Assembly: GCF_964355755.1 (NCBI RefSeq)
Contig: NC_092674.1
Coordinates: 13,707,001 to 13,771,000, forward strand
Direction of reading: 5' to 3'
Source of the DNA: Antedon mediterranea
Lineage: Eukaryota > Echinodermata > Crinoidea > Comatulida > Antedonidae
DNA: 64,000 bases
The stretch's first letter is position 1. Every line of letters begins with the position of its first letter. The position numbers and the translations under genes were made by a program. Under the pieces are notes generated by a model. It saw nothing but the letters and a program-made list of their open reading frames with translations. It was not told the DNA's origin and searched no databases. Shown piece after piece: positions 20,995-31,862 of this stretch.

Positions 20995-21907
20995 GGCCCG
21001 TTTCTGCTGCCAAAAATATACCGTATATATACGGTATATGTTATATACGGTATATTTTTTGGCAGCAGAAATGGGTCTCATAAAAAATATACCGTATATA
21101 TTTGCGGTATATATACTGCATAAATATCCCCATCGTTTGTGGATATTATACGGTATATTCCAAAATATACCGTATATTTCGTTCCCCGTTTCTGCTGCAC
21201 TCAAAATATACCGTAAATGTGACCCGACTCATGACACGAGGTCAAAAACTAACAGAGCGCGACGCGTTTGTTTTGGTTTTTCTGCTGCATTGAAAGTTGA
21301 AACACACGTGTAAAAGCAAGCAACAGATCAAAATGTCACTGTGGACCGAACAAATCACTATTTTTGCAATTCAATTGTGGGGGGAAGCGAAGGTTGGGGG
21401 GAGACTGCATGGCAACAGAAGAGATACCGAGATTTTAATTACAATAAATCGAATTTTCTTACACGACAACAACGTCATGTAAAATCATGGTAAAATACTG
21501 TATAATAGAAAATGGAAATTAAAACGGCAATATAGGATAATATAGCATAATATAAACTCAATTTGAATAACAGAGTTTATTTATAGTGACATTTCTAGAT
21601 TGTTCTTGTATGTGCGGTGTAAATTCGTTGCCACTTCTGCTCATTAGATTTAAAATAGAAAGCAATGCTACGACGTTTTGAGAAACCATCATTGTTTTGT
21701 TTTTGTCAGCATGTACCGGTAGGTAAAAACCTCACTACACGAGGTCAATCCATACTTCTCACGAAATGCATTTTGGGTAATGAAAGCCAACTTTTTTACA
21801 ACCCACCCACGAAGTATGTGCAGCGGAAACGGTGCACGAATTTCATATACGGTATATATACGGTATATTTATACGGTATATTTTGGGTTGGCAGCAGAAA
21901 CGGGCCC
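20995..21907. mobile_element. Fold-back element with TATACCGTATA palindromes, nested in a TIR
   Basis: The ends are inverted: GGCCCGTTTCTGCTGCC at the left and its complement GGCAGCAGAAACGGGCC(C) at the right, flanked by ATA on both sides. Many copies of ATACCGTATAT and its palindrome fill the first 210 bases and the last 60. The same CGTTTCTGCTGC word recurs at about 21062-21072 (inverted) and 21187, so smaller units were joined. The intact site is visible in the opposite TIR, where CGTCATAATCAGCCAATGG runs without interruption. Confidence 0.75.
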
Positions 21908-22402
21908 ATAGTCAGCCAATGGGGTGCTGGTACGTGTCTGACGTCATCGAATAAGGAAAACAGTGATCAACCGGCGGCTTAACATTTTCTTATTATGCTT
22001 CATTTATCGCTATTATCCCCGTCGTGTGACAAAACTAAATGTAGCCTAGTAGGCCTACGTCTGTTATTATTGATAGGCTAAAACATGTTTATTTTAATTC
22101 TAGAATACAGACATTGACCGTTTCAAAAGAGGCCTACTACGTACTATAACCATGCTATAGCCTCGGTATATGGGTTAGCCAGGCTGGGGCCAGCTGCACG
22201 TGTGTGCGCTGATTTCTGTGACTAAGACCTGGGGCTAGGCTAGACCTATTGTCTAAATCATAGTATTTGAGGGCCCCTTTATTGTCCGCATTTGCTTTTT
22301 GTTTATGGTCACCATCTGTAAACAAAGTTTATTATTAAAAAATATAGGCCTAAATAGGCAATTTGGAATAAAAATAAAACCCTCATAGTAACTATAGGCC
22401 TA

Positions 22403-23229
22403 TAAAATGGCTACTTAATTTTTTAAAAGATAGAGAACAGCGTGTTAAGCTTAATCACACGTTGTCCTCGTTGTTGATAGTTAACACGGGTATTCCACAA
22501 GGTTGTGTGTTATCACCTTTATTGTATACAATATACACAAATGATTGTAAGTCAAATAATACAAAAACTGAGATTATTAAATATGCAGACGACACTGCTC
22601 TGATTGGTTATCTGGATTCAAAAGATGATTCAATGACAGGCTTCTTAGACAGTATTAATATTTTTCACAAATGGTGTAAAGATAATTTTTTTGATCTAAA
22701 TATAAATAAAACTAAAGAGATGGTTTTTGATTTTCGGAAGAAGATAAACTACCTTCCCAAGATCAAAATCAATGGTGAGACCATTCCGGAAGTTAAAACT
22801 TACAAATATTTAGGGGTTGAAATTGATAATAAACTTAAATTTGATGCAAATAGTAGGTGCATATACAATAAATTACAAAAACGTCTCTTCTTTCTACGCA
22901 AATTAAACTCTTTTAAGATTGACCGTACTATTTTACAACTTTTTTATACTTCTATCTTAAACAGTGTACTTAGTTTTTGCCTAATATGTTATTATGGTAA
23001 TTCACGTTTTAAAGATAGACTTTTACTTAATAAAATAGTTAAACAAGGCAGTAGAATAGTAGGCTCTGAACAAATTCAACCTGAAGTTTTATATAAGGAA
23101 TTAGTAATTAAAAAATTGAAAATTATTTTAAAAGACCACGCTCATCCTCTGCACTATAAATTTAACAAAAGTCAACGTTGTGACAGACTGTGGCAATTCA
23201 TTCGTCCCTGCCGCTATACGATTATATAA
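22403..23229 (+). pseudogene. LINE RT, C-terminal half
   Basis: One open frame from the truncation point: WLLNFLKDREQRVKLN, NTGIPQGCVLSPLLYTIYTN (motif B), KYADDTALIGYLD (motif C, catalytic ADD), LNINKTKEMVFDFRKK, YKYLGVEIDNKLKFD, and a thumb-like KLQKRLFFLRKLNSFKID. It is unusually intact for a truncated copy. It cannot act alone because motif A, the fingers and the endonuclease are absent. Same broad family as the LINE at 3870. Confidence 0.88.
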
Positions 23230-23477
23230 TGAATGATAATATCATTCATTATATAATCGTATAATCGTATTTTATGCGCTAGTTTTATTTTTTGTAGTAT
23301 TTTAAATCGACTTTTTAGGATTTTATATGTATATTTTGTATGGCTTTTTTTTATCGTATTTTATATTTTATGTACTGTATCCATTTTATATTTGTATGTA
23401 CTGTACTTTTGAAAAGGCCAACAGAGTTTCCCCATGGGGATAATAAAGTTTTAATTGAATTGAATTGAATTGAATGG
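22403..23477 (+). mobile_element. 5'-truncated CR1/Rex1-like LINE
   Basis: Only the 3' part of a LINE remains, starting in the RT before motif B. The 3' end is TAATAAAGTTTTAATTGAAT followed by a (TTGAA)n tail to about 23475. It lies inside the TIR element at 20920-23884. Confidence 0.85.
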
Positions 23478-24239
23478 ACGAATGAACTAGACGCAACACA
23501 ATTTCCAACATTGAATTATAATTCCTTTACTTCTAATTTGGCTATCAACTTCTAGTCTACTGTAGTTTAGTGTTTAATGTTGTATAATGAAATAATATTT
23601 AAGATTGAGTGCATGATTTAAACCAACCACATGATCTTGCTCTATTACTACAGCATTGACGATTCTGGATTCAACATTACTACGTCTAGCCCCGAGGCTG
23701 AGTCACAGAATCATAAGCGCACACATTCTTGCAGCCTGGCGACGCCGATAGGCATTCTCTATATAGCTACAGACGCGAAGTGAAAAAAATCCAAAGTCCA
23801 TTGGCTGATTATGACGTAATGCAATTTTACCGTACCTTTAGTAAACGGAAGTTAGGATACGGTACCGTATCTTTAGCCACGGCGTGATATTAATACAGTC
23901 ACCCTCTCAACTGAACTCTCTAGAAACTTTCCCAAAACCAGACGTTTCTTGAATTAAAAATAATTTTTTACCATTAAAAACAAATTCAGAATACCAGATT
24001 TACCAGACATTTAGCCCAGCCCAAATATTTCTGATATTGGGAGAGTAAATCCACATAATTCTATCAGAAGGGAAACAAGACAAAATGGCGCTTGATAACT
24101 ATCTGAACCCACGCTTTCTCATTCAAAAGCATGTCAATTTCTTGTTATGCTTCCACTCCCTCTCTCTAATTCAGCTAAAAAAGAGGACCAATATAAGTAT
24201 GATTGATATACATATTTTAAATTTATTTTTTTTTTTCAG

Positions 24240-24346
24240 GATTTCCATCTTTAGGACAGCTTCAAGAGAAATTATTAGAAAGAAATGTAATTCCAATTTT
24301 TGCAGTAGCAAAATCAAAACAGCGCGGTGATCCAGCTCTTTATCAG
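24240..24346 (+). pseudogene. Integrin beta exon: beta-I helix and IPIFAV strand, one base short
   Basis: Runs from TTTTTTCAG to CAG|GTATTG. Peptide in the majority frame: FPSLGQLQEKLLERNVIPIF, AVAKSKQRGDPALYQ. Length is 107 nt; 108 would keep phase 0. Compared with the 18739 copy, one T is missing from the T-run after GA, so entry in phase 0 gives an early stop. This is the last integrin exon not included in the large tandem duplication. Confidence 0.85.
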
Positions 24347-24752
24347 GTATTGAATATGTTGAATCATAAAGATAGAATACATTCTAGTATCTTGTGTTAG
24401 TTCTTTAGAATACTCCACATGCTAGTCCTATTAGTGCATGGGTTTAGTATATCTGCTACTTGATCAACTTATATATATAAATATATTGTTATCTGAAAAA
24501 TAATGGTTGGATATGCCATTTTAATGTCATGTAATAGTTCTTCCATTCCAAAAAATAGGTCGGAAAAAAAATGATTTACCTACCTGCCAGCAGTGCAGCA
24601 TCTACCCAGATCAGCACGCCAAGAGATTGACCCCTGCTCTTTTTCGAATAATGGACCGAGTTCTTTAACATGCATTGTACAAGGGGCCAGCAGCTTTATA
24701 TCCCATCCGGTGTATGAGGTATATTTTAATTTGTATTTCTTTATTTCAACAG

Positions 24753-24847
24753 GAAGTTGTAAATGAGTTTTTCCCAGGTGGATCTGTGGGAACACTCTAG
24801 CTAGTGATTCAAGAAACATTACTGAACTTGTTCGTAGTAGTTATGAT
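24753..24847 (+). pseudogene. Integrin beta exon (block 1): end of beta-I domain, frameshifted
   Basis: Between TTTCAACAG and GTAAGT. Peptide start EVVNEFFPGGSVGTL, equivalent to the K-N-L-I-P-x-S-A-V-G-T-L segment. The word ACACTCTAGCTAG has two extra bases relative to block 2 (ACACTAGCTAG), so the frame meets TAG. Length is 95 nt against 93 in block 2. The rest, SDSRNITELVRSSYD, is recognisable in the other frame. Confidence 0.88.
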
Positions 24848-26116
24848 GTAAGTTTGGAGTTTTTCTTTTTATTTTTTCCTAGTAGTTTTTTTTTTACTAA
24901 TTATTATCATTAACACAAAACCAGCTAAGCAAACATTTATGCTGTTTGTGGAACAATTTTTGGATTTATAGGCCTTTATCGAGTGTAAATAAAATTAGGC
25001 CTTCTTAGAATTAAGAAGGCCTAAAATTAGAACTTCTTGAAAAATTGCTTTTTCTACAGACTTCGATGACGATTTTTAATGATATTGCAATATATTTTTT
25101 TTTTTTGATATAGTATTTATATTCATTTTTAATGTTAAATACAAATTATATTCTAAATGTTTTTTATACAATCAGTGCAATAGGAGACCTACTAGATAGT
25201 GATTAAGGTCGCTTTTTAGGAATCCCTGTCTCTGTCTAGTTTTGTGTGATGTTTTATTTTCTTTGTCCATGTTTTTCTATATTGTATTTTTATGGAGACA
25301 AAAATAAATGAAATGAAATAAAGTTTGATGTAAATTTAATTTAAATTAAACATTTAACTACATAAAAAGACTTCAATTAAAGTAACTTTTTTCTTGTTTA
25401 AAATTACTTGTACAAAATCTTTCACACAGATGTGGAGTTATACACCATGCAGCGAAAGGATTAATGCACACATTTTGTTTATTGCACATGTGTTATTAGT
25501 TATTAGTATCATAATTAATTAAAAAAGCACAATTCAAAAACATCTTTGTTTTTGTAATTGCATGCAAACATTTCTCTAGAGTCCTCTATTTCTATTGTAA
25601 AGTTTTGCCCATTTTATTAAATCTAAAATTTATATTATTTATTCATAAAACACAAAATAGATAAAAAAAATTGTCCTACTGATATGACCATGTATTTCAA
25701 TTGATGGTGTTCCTGGGCAACATAACAATTTGTTTAGGGTCTTTAGATTTACAATCAGCTTTGTGTTTCTAGCATTTCCCTTTTAAATGCTGTGACATAA
25801 TCAATAATGATGATTTTAATGGTGGCAATAAAGCATGAAGATGACATAATATGAATGAATGAAGATAATGGCATTGATGTTGAATCATCATAAATATGAT
25901 ACAGTACTATCATTAAGAAAACTTCTTTTATTTCTTTTTTCAAAATTATGATTATTATTATTTGTAAAATGTCCATTTATTGAATAAATGGTATGATACG
26001 ATGATGATTAATTTCGACTATGCAGTGGTTGAACAAATAAGAACTTTTATCTAATATTAATAAGTTACAGGGTACATGATGTGCTTGAATTTTTATCAAA
26101 ATGTTTAGTTTTTCAG
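24848..26116. other. Intron; hybrid-domain exon missing in block 1
   Basis: No exon found. Block 2 carries an exon for the hybrid domain at 48370-48544; the matching place here (near 25520) lacks about 355 bases including that exon. A short perfect palindrome TTAGGCCTTCTTA...TAAGAAGGCCTAA lies at about 24993-25025 and is absent from block 2. Confidence 0.7.
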
Positions 26117-26259
26117 TTAAACCTCTCGGATTTGAAGAGAACCTAGAAGTTGTCATAATAATAAATTGTGAATGTGAATGTAGCAAGTCTGTGACAGCAG
26201 ACAGTGAGCTATGTAGCAATGGTGATGGTTCACTGGTCTGATAGTTTACCATGTCAAAC
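26117..26259 (+). pseudogene. Integrin beta exon (block 1): I-EGF1, 86-bp internal deletion
   Basis: From TTTTTCAG to GTAAGTTAAT. KPLGFEENLEVVIIINCECE then CSKSVTADSELCSNG match the K-P-L-G-F...C-E-C-x-C entry of integrin EGF 1. The 229-nt exon of block 2 is reduced to 143 nt: sequence between GGTCTG and ATAGTTTACC is missing, causing a frameshift and immediate TGA. This removes four cysteines and the conserved C-G-x-C-x-C core of the module. Confidence 0.9.
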
Positions 26260-26550
26260 GTAAGTTAATTTTTCTAAGGTTTTTTCAACTTCTTTACATT
26301 TTTTTCTTTTTGGAAAAGCATGATATACCGCTAACCTAGTTTACTAGTGTTTATTCATAATAAAATATTGCTGTTGAGTATTTTACAAATTTGTTTAACC
26401 ATTATTTTCTGAACACATACTGTAAACTATAGAGGGCAGAAATCATAATTTTGATTTCTTATTTTCAGTATCCATGAAATGATGTATAGGCTTATGTACT
26501 TGTATGTTTAAAAAATATGAGTCAAATCCTATTTTTATTTATTTCAATAG

Positions 26551-26623
26551 AAGTAACTCATCTTTAGTTTGTTCAGGGCAAGGGTCATGCATATGTGGGA
26601 AATGTGTGTGTAACAAGCGACAA
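26551..26623 (+). CDS. Integrin beta exon (block 1): start of I-EGF2
   Basis: 73 nt from TTTCAATAG to GTACAGTAGG. SNSSLVCSGQGSCICGKCVC then NKRQ has the S-G-x-G-x-C-x-C-G-x-C-x-C signature of integrin EGF modules. Enters in phase 2 and leaves in phase 0, consistent with neighbours. Intact in itself; the donor has shifted to GTACAG compared with GTAGGT in block 2. Confidence 0.88.
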
Positions 26624-26926
26624 GTACAGTAGGTGAAATATAATATGATTTTATAGTTTTCTTATTGGGGCATATCAGTAGGTCAACTATTACAGTATGT
26701 ACTGTGAGTATACTATAGTGGGTCAATTAGAGGAAAAAAGAAGTTTTTTTAAATCTGTTGCTGATGATAATTGACAATTAGTAAGTGCAACAGATTAAAG
26801 GTAATGTAACTCTATAAATAGAGAATGTCACTCTTTTATATAGGGTTTGAGAGGAGGAGGCGAGACTCAAGTAGTCAATTTGTTATTTATAACTACTATA
26901 CATGGTTTCTCTATTTCTAATAATGG

Positions 26927-27660
26927 CATGAGGTAATTTCCCGATTGATCGTAATCAAAACGGTACTGGGTTTGGTCTACTAGCGTTCCTGCTCCCAACC
27001 AGTACATCCATTCATAGAAGCCTTAATGAAGTAAGCCTACCTGGTGGTGGCCATAGAACGGTCCCGAGATAACGACTATACTTCGGCTTTAGTCGATAGA
27101 AGATTGAATAAATTGTTAGAGATAGAGTATACGATGTTATGATTATGTGTAGATATGTGATTTGTTCTTTTTATTCCAATGATGTTATGTATTTAATAAA
27201 TTTGTTATATCAAATAATTAAATTATCGTAGATTGCATATTATGCGATGAATATTATTTAATAAATTTTTGATATAATTATTATTATTATTATATTAATA
27301 AAAAAGATATTTGTTAGTATAAATTAAAAAATATAGATATAAGGAAGAAAAGCAAAGAGATTATGGAGCGGCTGTACCAGAATATACAACACTAAGTATT
27401 GTAAAGTTAATATATTAAAAATTTAGGCGATCTTGTCAAAGGTCAAGCGCCTTCAGCCTGCCACGTTTCGATATTCAATATTGAACTTGACCTGACGTGG
27501 TTCCACAATATCTTTATATGAAAATGGTAGAGTGGATAGAAACATAAATTAATTTAAATTTAAAATGTTTACCTTAAACTGGTTTTGAACTGAATCGGTT
27601 GATGTCTTATCGTTGTATGTATGATTTGGTTTGGTTTAAATTATGTTAAATTAAATAATA
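26927..27660. mobile_element. Block 1-specific insertion of unknown type
   Basis: Block 2 passes directly from TTTCTAATAATGG to TCAACCACTATACGATCA (near 50332), while block 1 has about 735 extra bases. The interior has a GC-richer 5' portion (CGTTCCTGCTCCCAACCAG, GGTCCCGAGATAACGAC) and an AT-rich 3' portion. No ORF, TIR or clear target duplication was found. A SINE-like or other short element is possible. Confidence 0.5.
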
Positions 27661-27860
27661 GTCAACTGCTATGTGATCAACAGACACTGTTGTCGTGACC
27701 ATTTAGTCATTTAAAAATATATAATCCAACCCACTAAGTTTTTGCCAAATGTTGTAACCCGGCTCCTGATAATATATTGGTCATATATTTTCTTGAATGC
27801 AATTAAAATGTATTATAAATAGAGCTTTTTTTGTTGATTAATATTTTTTTCTTTTTCAAG

Positions 27861-27945
27861 AATCCTTTAGAAAAAATCACAGGAAAGTTTTGCAACTGTG
27901 ATAACTTCTCTTGTCGCAGAGATTCTGCTGACCTCATTTGTGGTG
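27861..27945 (+). CDS. Integrin beta exon (block 1): end of I-EGF2
   Basis: 85 nt from TTTTTCAAG to GTATGTTC. NPLEKITGKFCNCDNFSCRR then DSADLICGG matches the G-K-F-C-E-C-D-N-F-x-C segment of integrin EGF 2. Phase 0 in, phase 1 out. The coding sequence is identical to the block 2 copy, notable between otherwise diverged blocks. Confidence 0.92.
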
Positions 27946-28388
27946 GTATGTTCAATTTTGTTTATATTTTCTTTTTCATGCACAGAATTTGGTAAATTTA
28001 AGCTCTGCTCACAATATTAAGGATCATATCAGCATTTTTCTACTACAGTAACTAAATATCTTGAATATGATTTTAGTCTGTTTCAAATGTAGAAGCTATG
28101 ATAGTCACTGCAATAAACAGATTATTAGATTATTGCATTGCATAAACAGGTTAAACAGAAACAAAATAGTTTAGTTACTGCAATAACTGCAATAAGATAA
28201 TCAATCTCTGTAGAAAATTTATTATATTTCTCTGATATTTTTTTTTATTGTGAATTGCCTTTGAACATTTTTGAAAAAGATAGTATACAAATGAGGTATT
28301 TAATTATTATTAATTACTATGAAAATGGTTTTGATCGTCTTGTGTATTATGTACTGTATGCTGTGCTATATAACATATTTAGACTTGA

Positions 28389-28478
28389 TACACTGTCTAC
28401 ACTATCACACTTATCAATACAATATTTGGGCACATTACACTTTTTTTGCCAAACTAGTCTGATAGTATAGACAGAGCT
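28389..28478. mobile_element. MITE with AGCTCTGTCTACACTATCA ends (eroded copy)
   Basis: CACTGTCTACACTATCACAC at the left and GATAGTATAGACAGAGCT at the right form imperfect inverted ends. Same family and same locus as the better-preserved copy at 51162-51277 in block 2, so it predates the tandem duplication. Confidence 0.65.
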
Positions 28479-28504
28479 TACTAGGTATTTATTAACTTTG
28501 ATAG

Positions 28505-28708
28505 GTCCATCAAAAGGAACATGCGTTTGTGGTCAGTGTGAATGCAAGCCAGGCTATAGTGGTCCTGATTGCAGTTGTCCAACAAGCATTGAAAACTGCC
28601 TAGCATCTACTGGAAAAGAGTGCAATGACGCTGGACACTGTGAATGTGGTGTTTGCATGTGTAAATGCAACACTGGTCTATGATGGCCCAACTTGTGAGG
28701 ATTGTGAT
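28505..28708 (+). pseudogene. Integrin beta exon (block 1): I-EGF3 and start of I-EGF4, one-base insertion
   Basis: 204 nt from TTGATAG to GTAAGTTC; 203 would keep phase. GTCVCGQCECKPGYSGPDCS and CNDAGHCECGVCMC are classic integrin EGF repeats with regular cysteine spacing. After TGCATGTGTAA an extra A (relative to block 2) shifts the frame, giving TGA a few codons later. Block 2 is normal at this point but has its own deletion upstream. Confidence 0.9.
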
Positions 28709-29146
28709 GTAAGTTCATTTATGTTAAAATCTTAATGCATCCTCAAATTCAAATGTATGATGTCATCATTATCAGGATTGATCAAATGCCCTATTCATAG
28801 AAATATTAATAAATTATTATCCATTAGTTCAATTTTAATTATTTTCTTTCATGTAATCTCTTTTATACAAAGCTTCTTTTTTCTTGAGACGCCATTTCAT
28901 CATTTTAACATTGTACAGTACCATAATAATTTATACAGTACCATAATTTTTCCAATGATTTTTCTGATGATGAATAAATGTATTTGTATTATAATATAAT
29001 TCTATTTTCTATGTAAAACTGTCTTAAGTTTAAGTCATGTGACACCCATCACCGAATCGTTCTATAGACGATCTGTCCCACCTATTTTGTACTTACTGTA
29101 GGACAGAACCCCAATTGAACATAGTCATATTTACTGATGTTTGTAG

Positions 29147-29276
29147 ACATGTCCAGCTAAATGTGATCGCAATCGTGACTGTGTGCAATGTCTAGCTTAT
29201 GGTACAGGTATATCTGAGGAAAAATGCCAAGAGTGTCCTCAAAGAATTATACTTGTTGAGGAAGAAGAATTAATAG
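29147..29276 (+). CDS. Integrin beta exon (block 1): I-EGF4 to beta-tail
   Basis: 130 nt from TGTTTGTAG to GTAAGAAT. TCPAKCDRNRDCVQCLAYGT then GISEEKCQECPQRI match the C-x-x-x-C-x-x-x-x-x-C-V-Q-C region at the start of the integrin beta-tail. Ends LVEEEELI, phase 1 out. Intact; the block 2 copy encodes the same peptide. Confidence 0.92.
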
Positions 29277-30331
29277 GTAAGAATTGTGGATACATTTTAA
29301 TTGAAAAGTAATAAACTCATTTATTTTATTTGATTTGTCTTCAAAATTCTGTAAACCTTCTTGTTTCATTTCTTTTATTGTATTCATCCGATAAAAAAAC
29401 TTTAAAAAGGATAAAACACGATTAAAATACATTAGTACAATCCAATGTATTGAGTTGCCATGTTGTAATTGGTGGTGCACAGTGTTTATAAACTATAAAG
29501 TATAGTAGGACAAGCATATGACAATTTAGGAAATGTTTCTGGTTTGTTCAGGGAAGAGTGCCTTATGCATATGTTGCTTTCACGACACATGCATTGCGTA
29601 CTATACTTCCTGTCAAAGCAAAATGAACAAGTATTTTAACAAAACTTTTCTCTCAAAACTACACTGTTATGCAAATGAACGAAAATGAATGCTCTTTATT
29701 AGCTATCTTTTCATGATGTTATAAGTACTGTATAATCTATACTGAGTTTTAGCAGGTACTGTATAATTTATGGCATTGTAAAATATTATTATAAGGATTT
29801 TCTTAAGCACTTAAAGGAAATCTTCTGTGATCTAATAGTTTTATATACTAGCTGTTTATTATCTTGAATTATTAAAGATTTGTAAAAAATAAAGATTATT
29901 ATAAGGAAAGAAGAAGGTTTAATTGGTAAGAAGTCAAAAAGTTGAAAAGTAATAAACTAATTTATTATATTTATTTTTTATTTCATTTTATTTATATATT
30001 CATCCGTTGATTAAATTGATTAAAAAATGGTCCTCATCATCTGTTTTCCATGGGGTTGTGTATTGCTGATCTAGCGAATTATAGGGCTAGGCCTGTTTGT
30101 GTTAATCAAAAGCTTTCAGCACTTGCATATTGATGTTTCCAGTTCATAAATTCCTTTCAGGGAAATTGGTTGTTCGAATAGTTTTTACTTTTTGCGAACT
30201 GAAAAAAAAAATCAGGAATTGATGGAAGTAATTCTCGGGTGGGACATAAACCCATGACTTTTGGCAGTAATGACTGAAACATTGTTTGCCAAAACATTTT
30301 ATTTCGGTACTTTCAAAATATAAATAAATAA
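29277..30331. other. Intron, no gene
   Basis: Aligns with 51982-53037 of block 2. AT-rich; AGTAATAAACTxATTTATT recurs twice, near 29308 and 29948. No exon signal. Confidence 0.7.
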
Positions 30332-31629
30332 CTAGAATTGAATTCGTCACTTTGACGAATTATAGGTGATCATTTTTATCATTTTAATAAATTAACATTT
30401 TTTAAACATGCATGTACGTTAACATACGATCGTTAAAAGTTGATGTACGCCATCCTATGACGTGATGCATTCGCATATACACTTATAGTGCTGAGTTCTA
30501 CCTATTATGTGTCATACAATATGTACAGTATATACTGTATATCTATATACAGTGTAGCATAGGTGAAATTACGGGACTCATATCGTGTTCTAATTTTTTG
30601 GTATGATGGAATTTTCAAAATAAACTCGAAGATGACGATTTCGAAAGATAATGAATTGAGCAAATAAATATAAGGATTGGAAGAAAATTTGACACGTAGA
30701 AGCGCAATGCGCGGTCTTTGAAATTTGTATAACTTTGACTAAAGAAATTTAAAAACTACTTTTTAACTTCAACTGGCCATATGATAACATCACAACATCC
30801 GATAGGCTTAATTTTAATATGAATTCATATCTACATTTCATCAGATTTCATAATAAGTTATAATCTTCAAGGTCACCTTTAATTCTGAAGAGCTATAAGA
30901 TATTCAAATGTATGGTGTAGCTGAAATTACACGACCTAGGTTATTCAAGTTTTTACGCATGATGACGTCATCAAAATAAAAAGGTTGACAACTCATTAGA
31001 AGAATAATTAATTGAGCAAGCACATACTAAAAGTTGTGCAAAAATCGGGCTCAAATAACGGAGATCCGCTCTATTGAATGTGATAACCCACACAAAAAGA
31101 TAAAAATTCCTAATTTTTAAATTCAAGTGGCCATTTGATGATGTCATACCATTTTGTACGTCTAATGTGTATATACATTTGTATCTACAACTTATTGGCT
31201 TCCATAATAAGTTAAAAAAATTGGGGGTCATCTGCCATTCTGAAGAGTTATATTCATTTTAAAAAGTCCTTATTGTTTACCATTTTTAGCACTTTTGTAC
31301 AATTAGTGTGCGCATTTTGTCATTTTTAACGTGCTCGTATAGCGTTATTTTAAGTCGGAATGGACTCAAAATTGGTGAATGTACTAAGGATTGTGAGTAG
31401 AATGTGATTTATACATCAAATTTTATTTTTTACGCATTTTAAGAATCGTGCGCACAAAAACGCATTTTTGCGCAGTAATTTTTTGAAACACGCAAATGGC
31501 CTAATTCATGCTCTAAATTGATCAAAACCTAATTTTGCGCGTTTTAAATTTTTAACGCGCGATTTCACGTGCATGACCTTGAAACGCGCAACTTTTTATT
31601 TGCTAATCTTTTTACCCTTGACCTGAAGT

Positions 31630-31862
31630 TTACCTGTAGTGAATTTCATTAATATGTCATAATGAATTATGGAGATATGATTGATAATGTGATTTCACAA
31701 AATGGCGTATAAATGACGTCACGGATGAGTGATCACGCTGGAAAGCTGATTAGGATTAAGTTATATTATTTGAAAGATATTCTGAAATTTTGGTAATCAT
31801 TGACATTAAACTTTTTTTACCTGTAGTGAATTTCATTAATATGTCATAATGAATTATGGAGA
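31630..31862. repeat. Tandem repeat unit hit by Helitron B
   Basis: TACCTGTAGTGAATTTCATT...GAATTATGGAGA occurs at 31630-31675 and again at 31818-31862. Its continuation TATGATTGATAATGTGATTT...GATCACGCTGGAAA occurs at 31676-31744 and then at 34900-34968, beyond Helitron B. The first copy is the intact site. Confidence 0.9.

Larger units (their letters stand above)
20920..23884. mobile_element. TIR DNA element with nested insertions
   Basis: CGCCGTGGCTAAAGATA at 20920 is the start of an inverted repeat whose other arm ends at 23884. The arms match over about 74 bases with three mismatches, and over more when the nested fold-back at 20995 is removed. It is flanked by TATTAA on both sides; the paralogous sequence at 18420 has a single AATAATAATACGG-type site. 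The target duplication may extend to 8-9 bases, but a Helitron abuts the left side. No transposase was seen. Confidence 0.75.

Noticed and set aside
26990-27120. Structured RNA gene (tRNA, 5S, U-snRNA) in the GC-richer insert
   Set aside because: No A/B boxes, and no match to 5S, U1, U2, U4, U5 or U6 sequences that I could recall.
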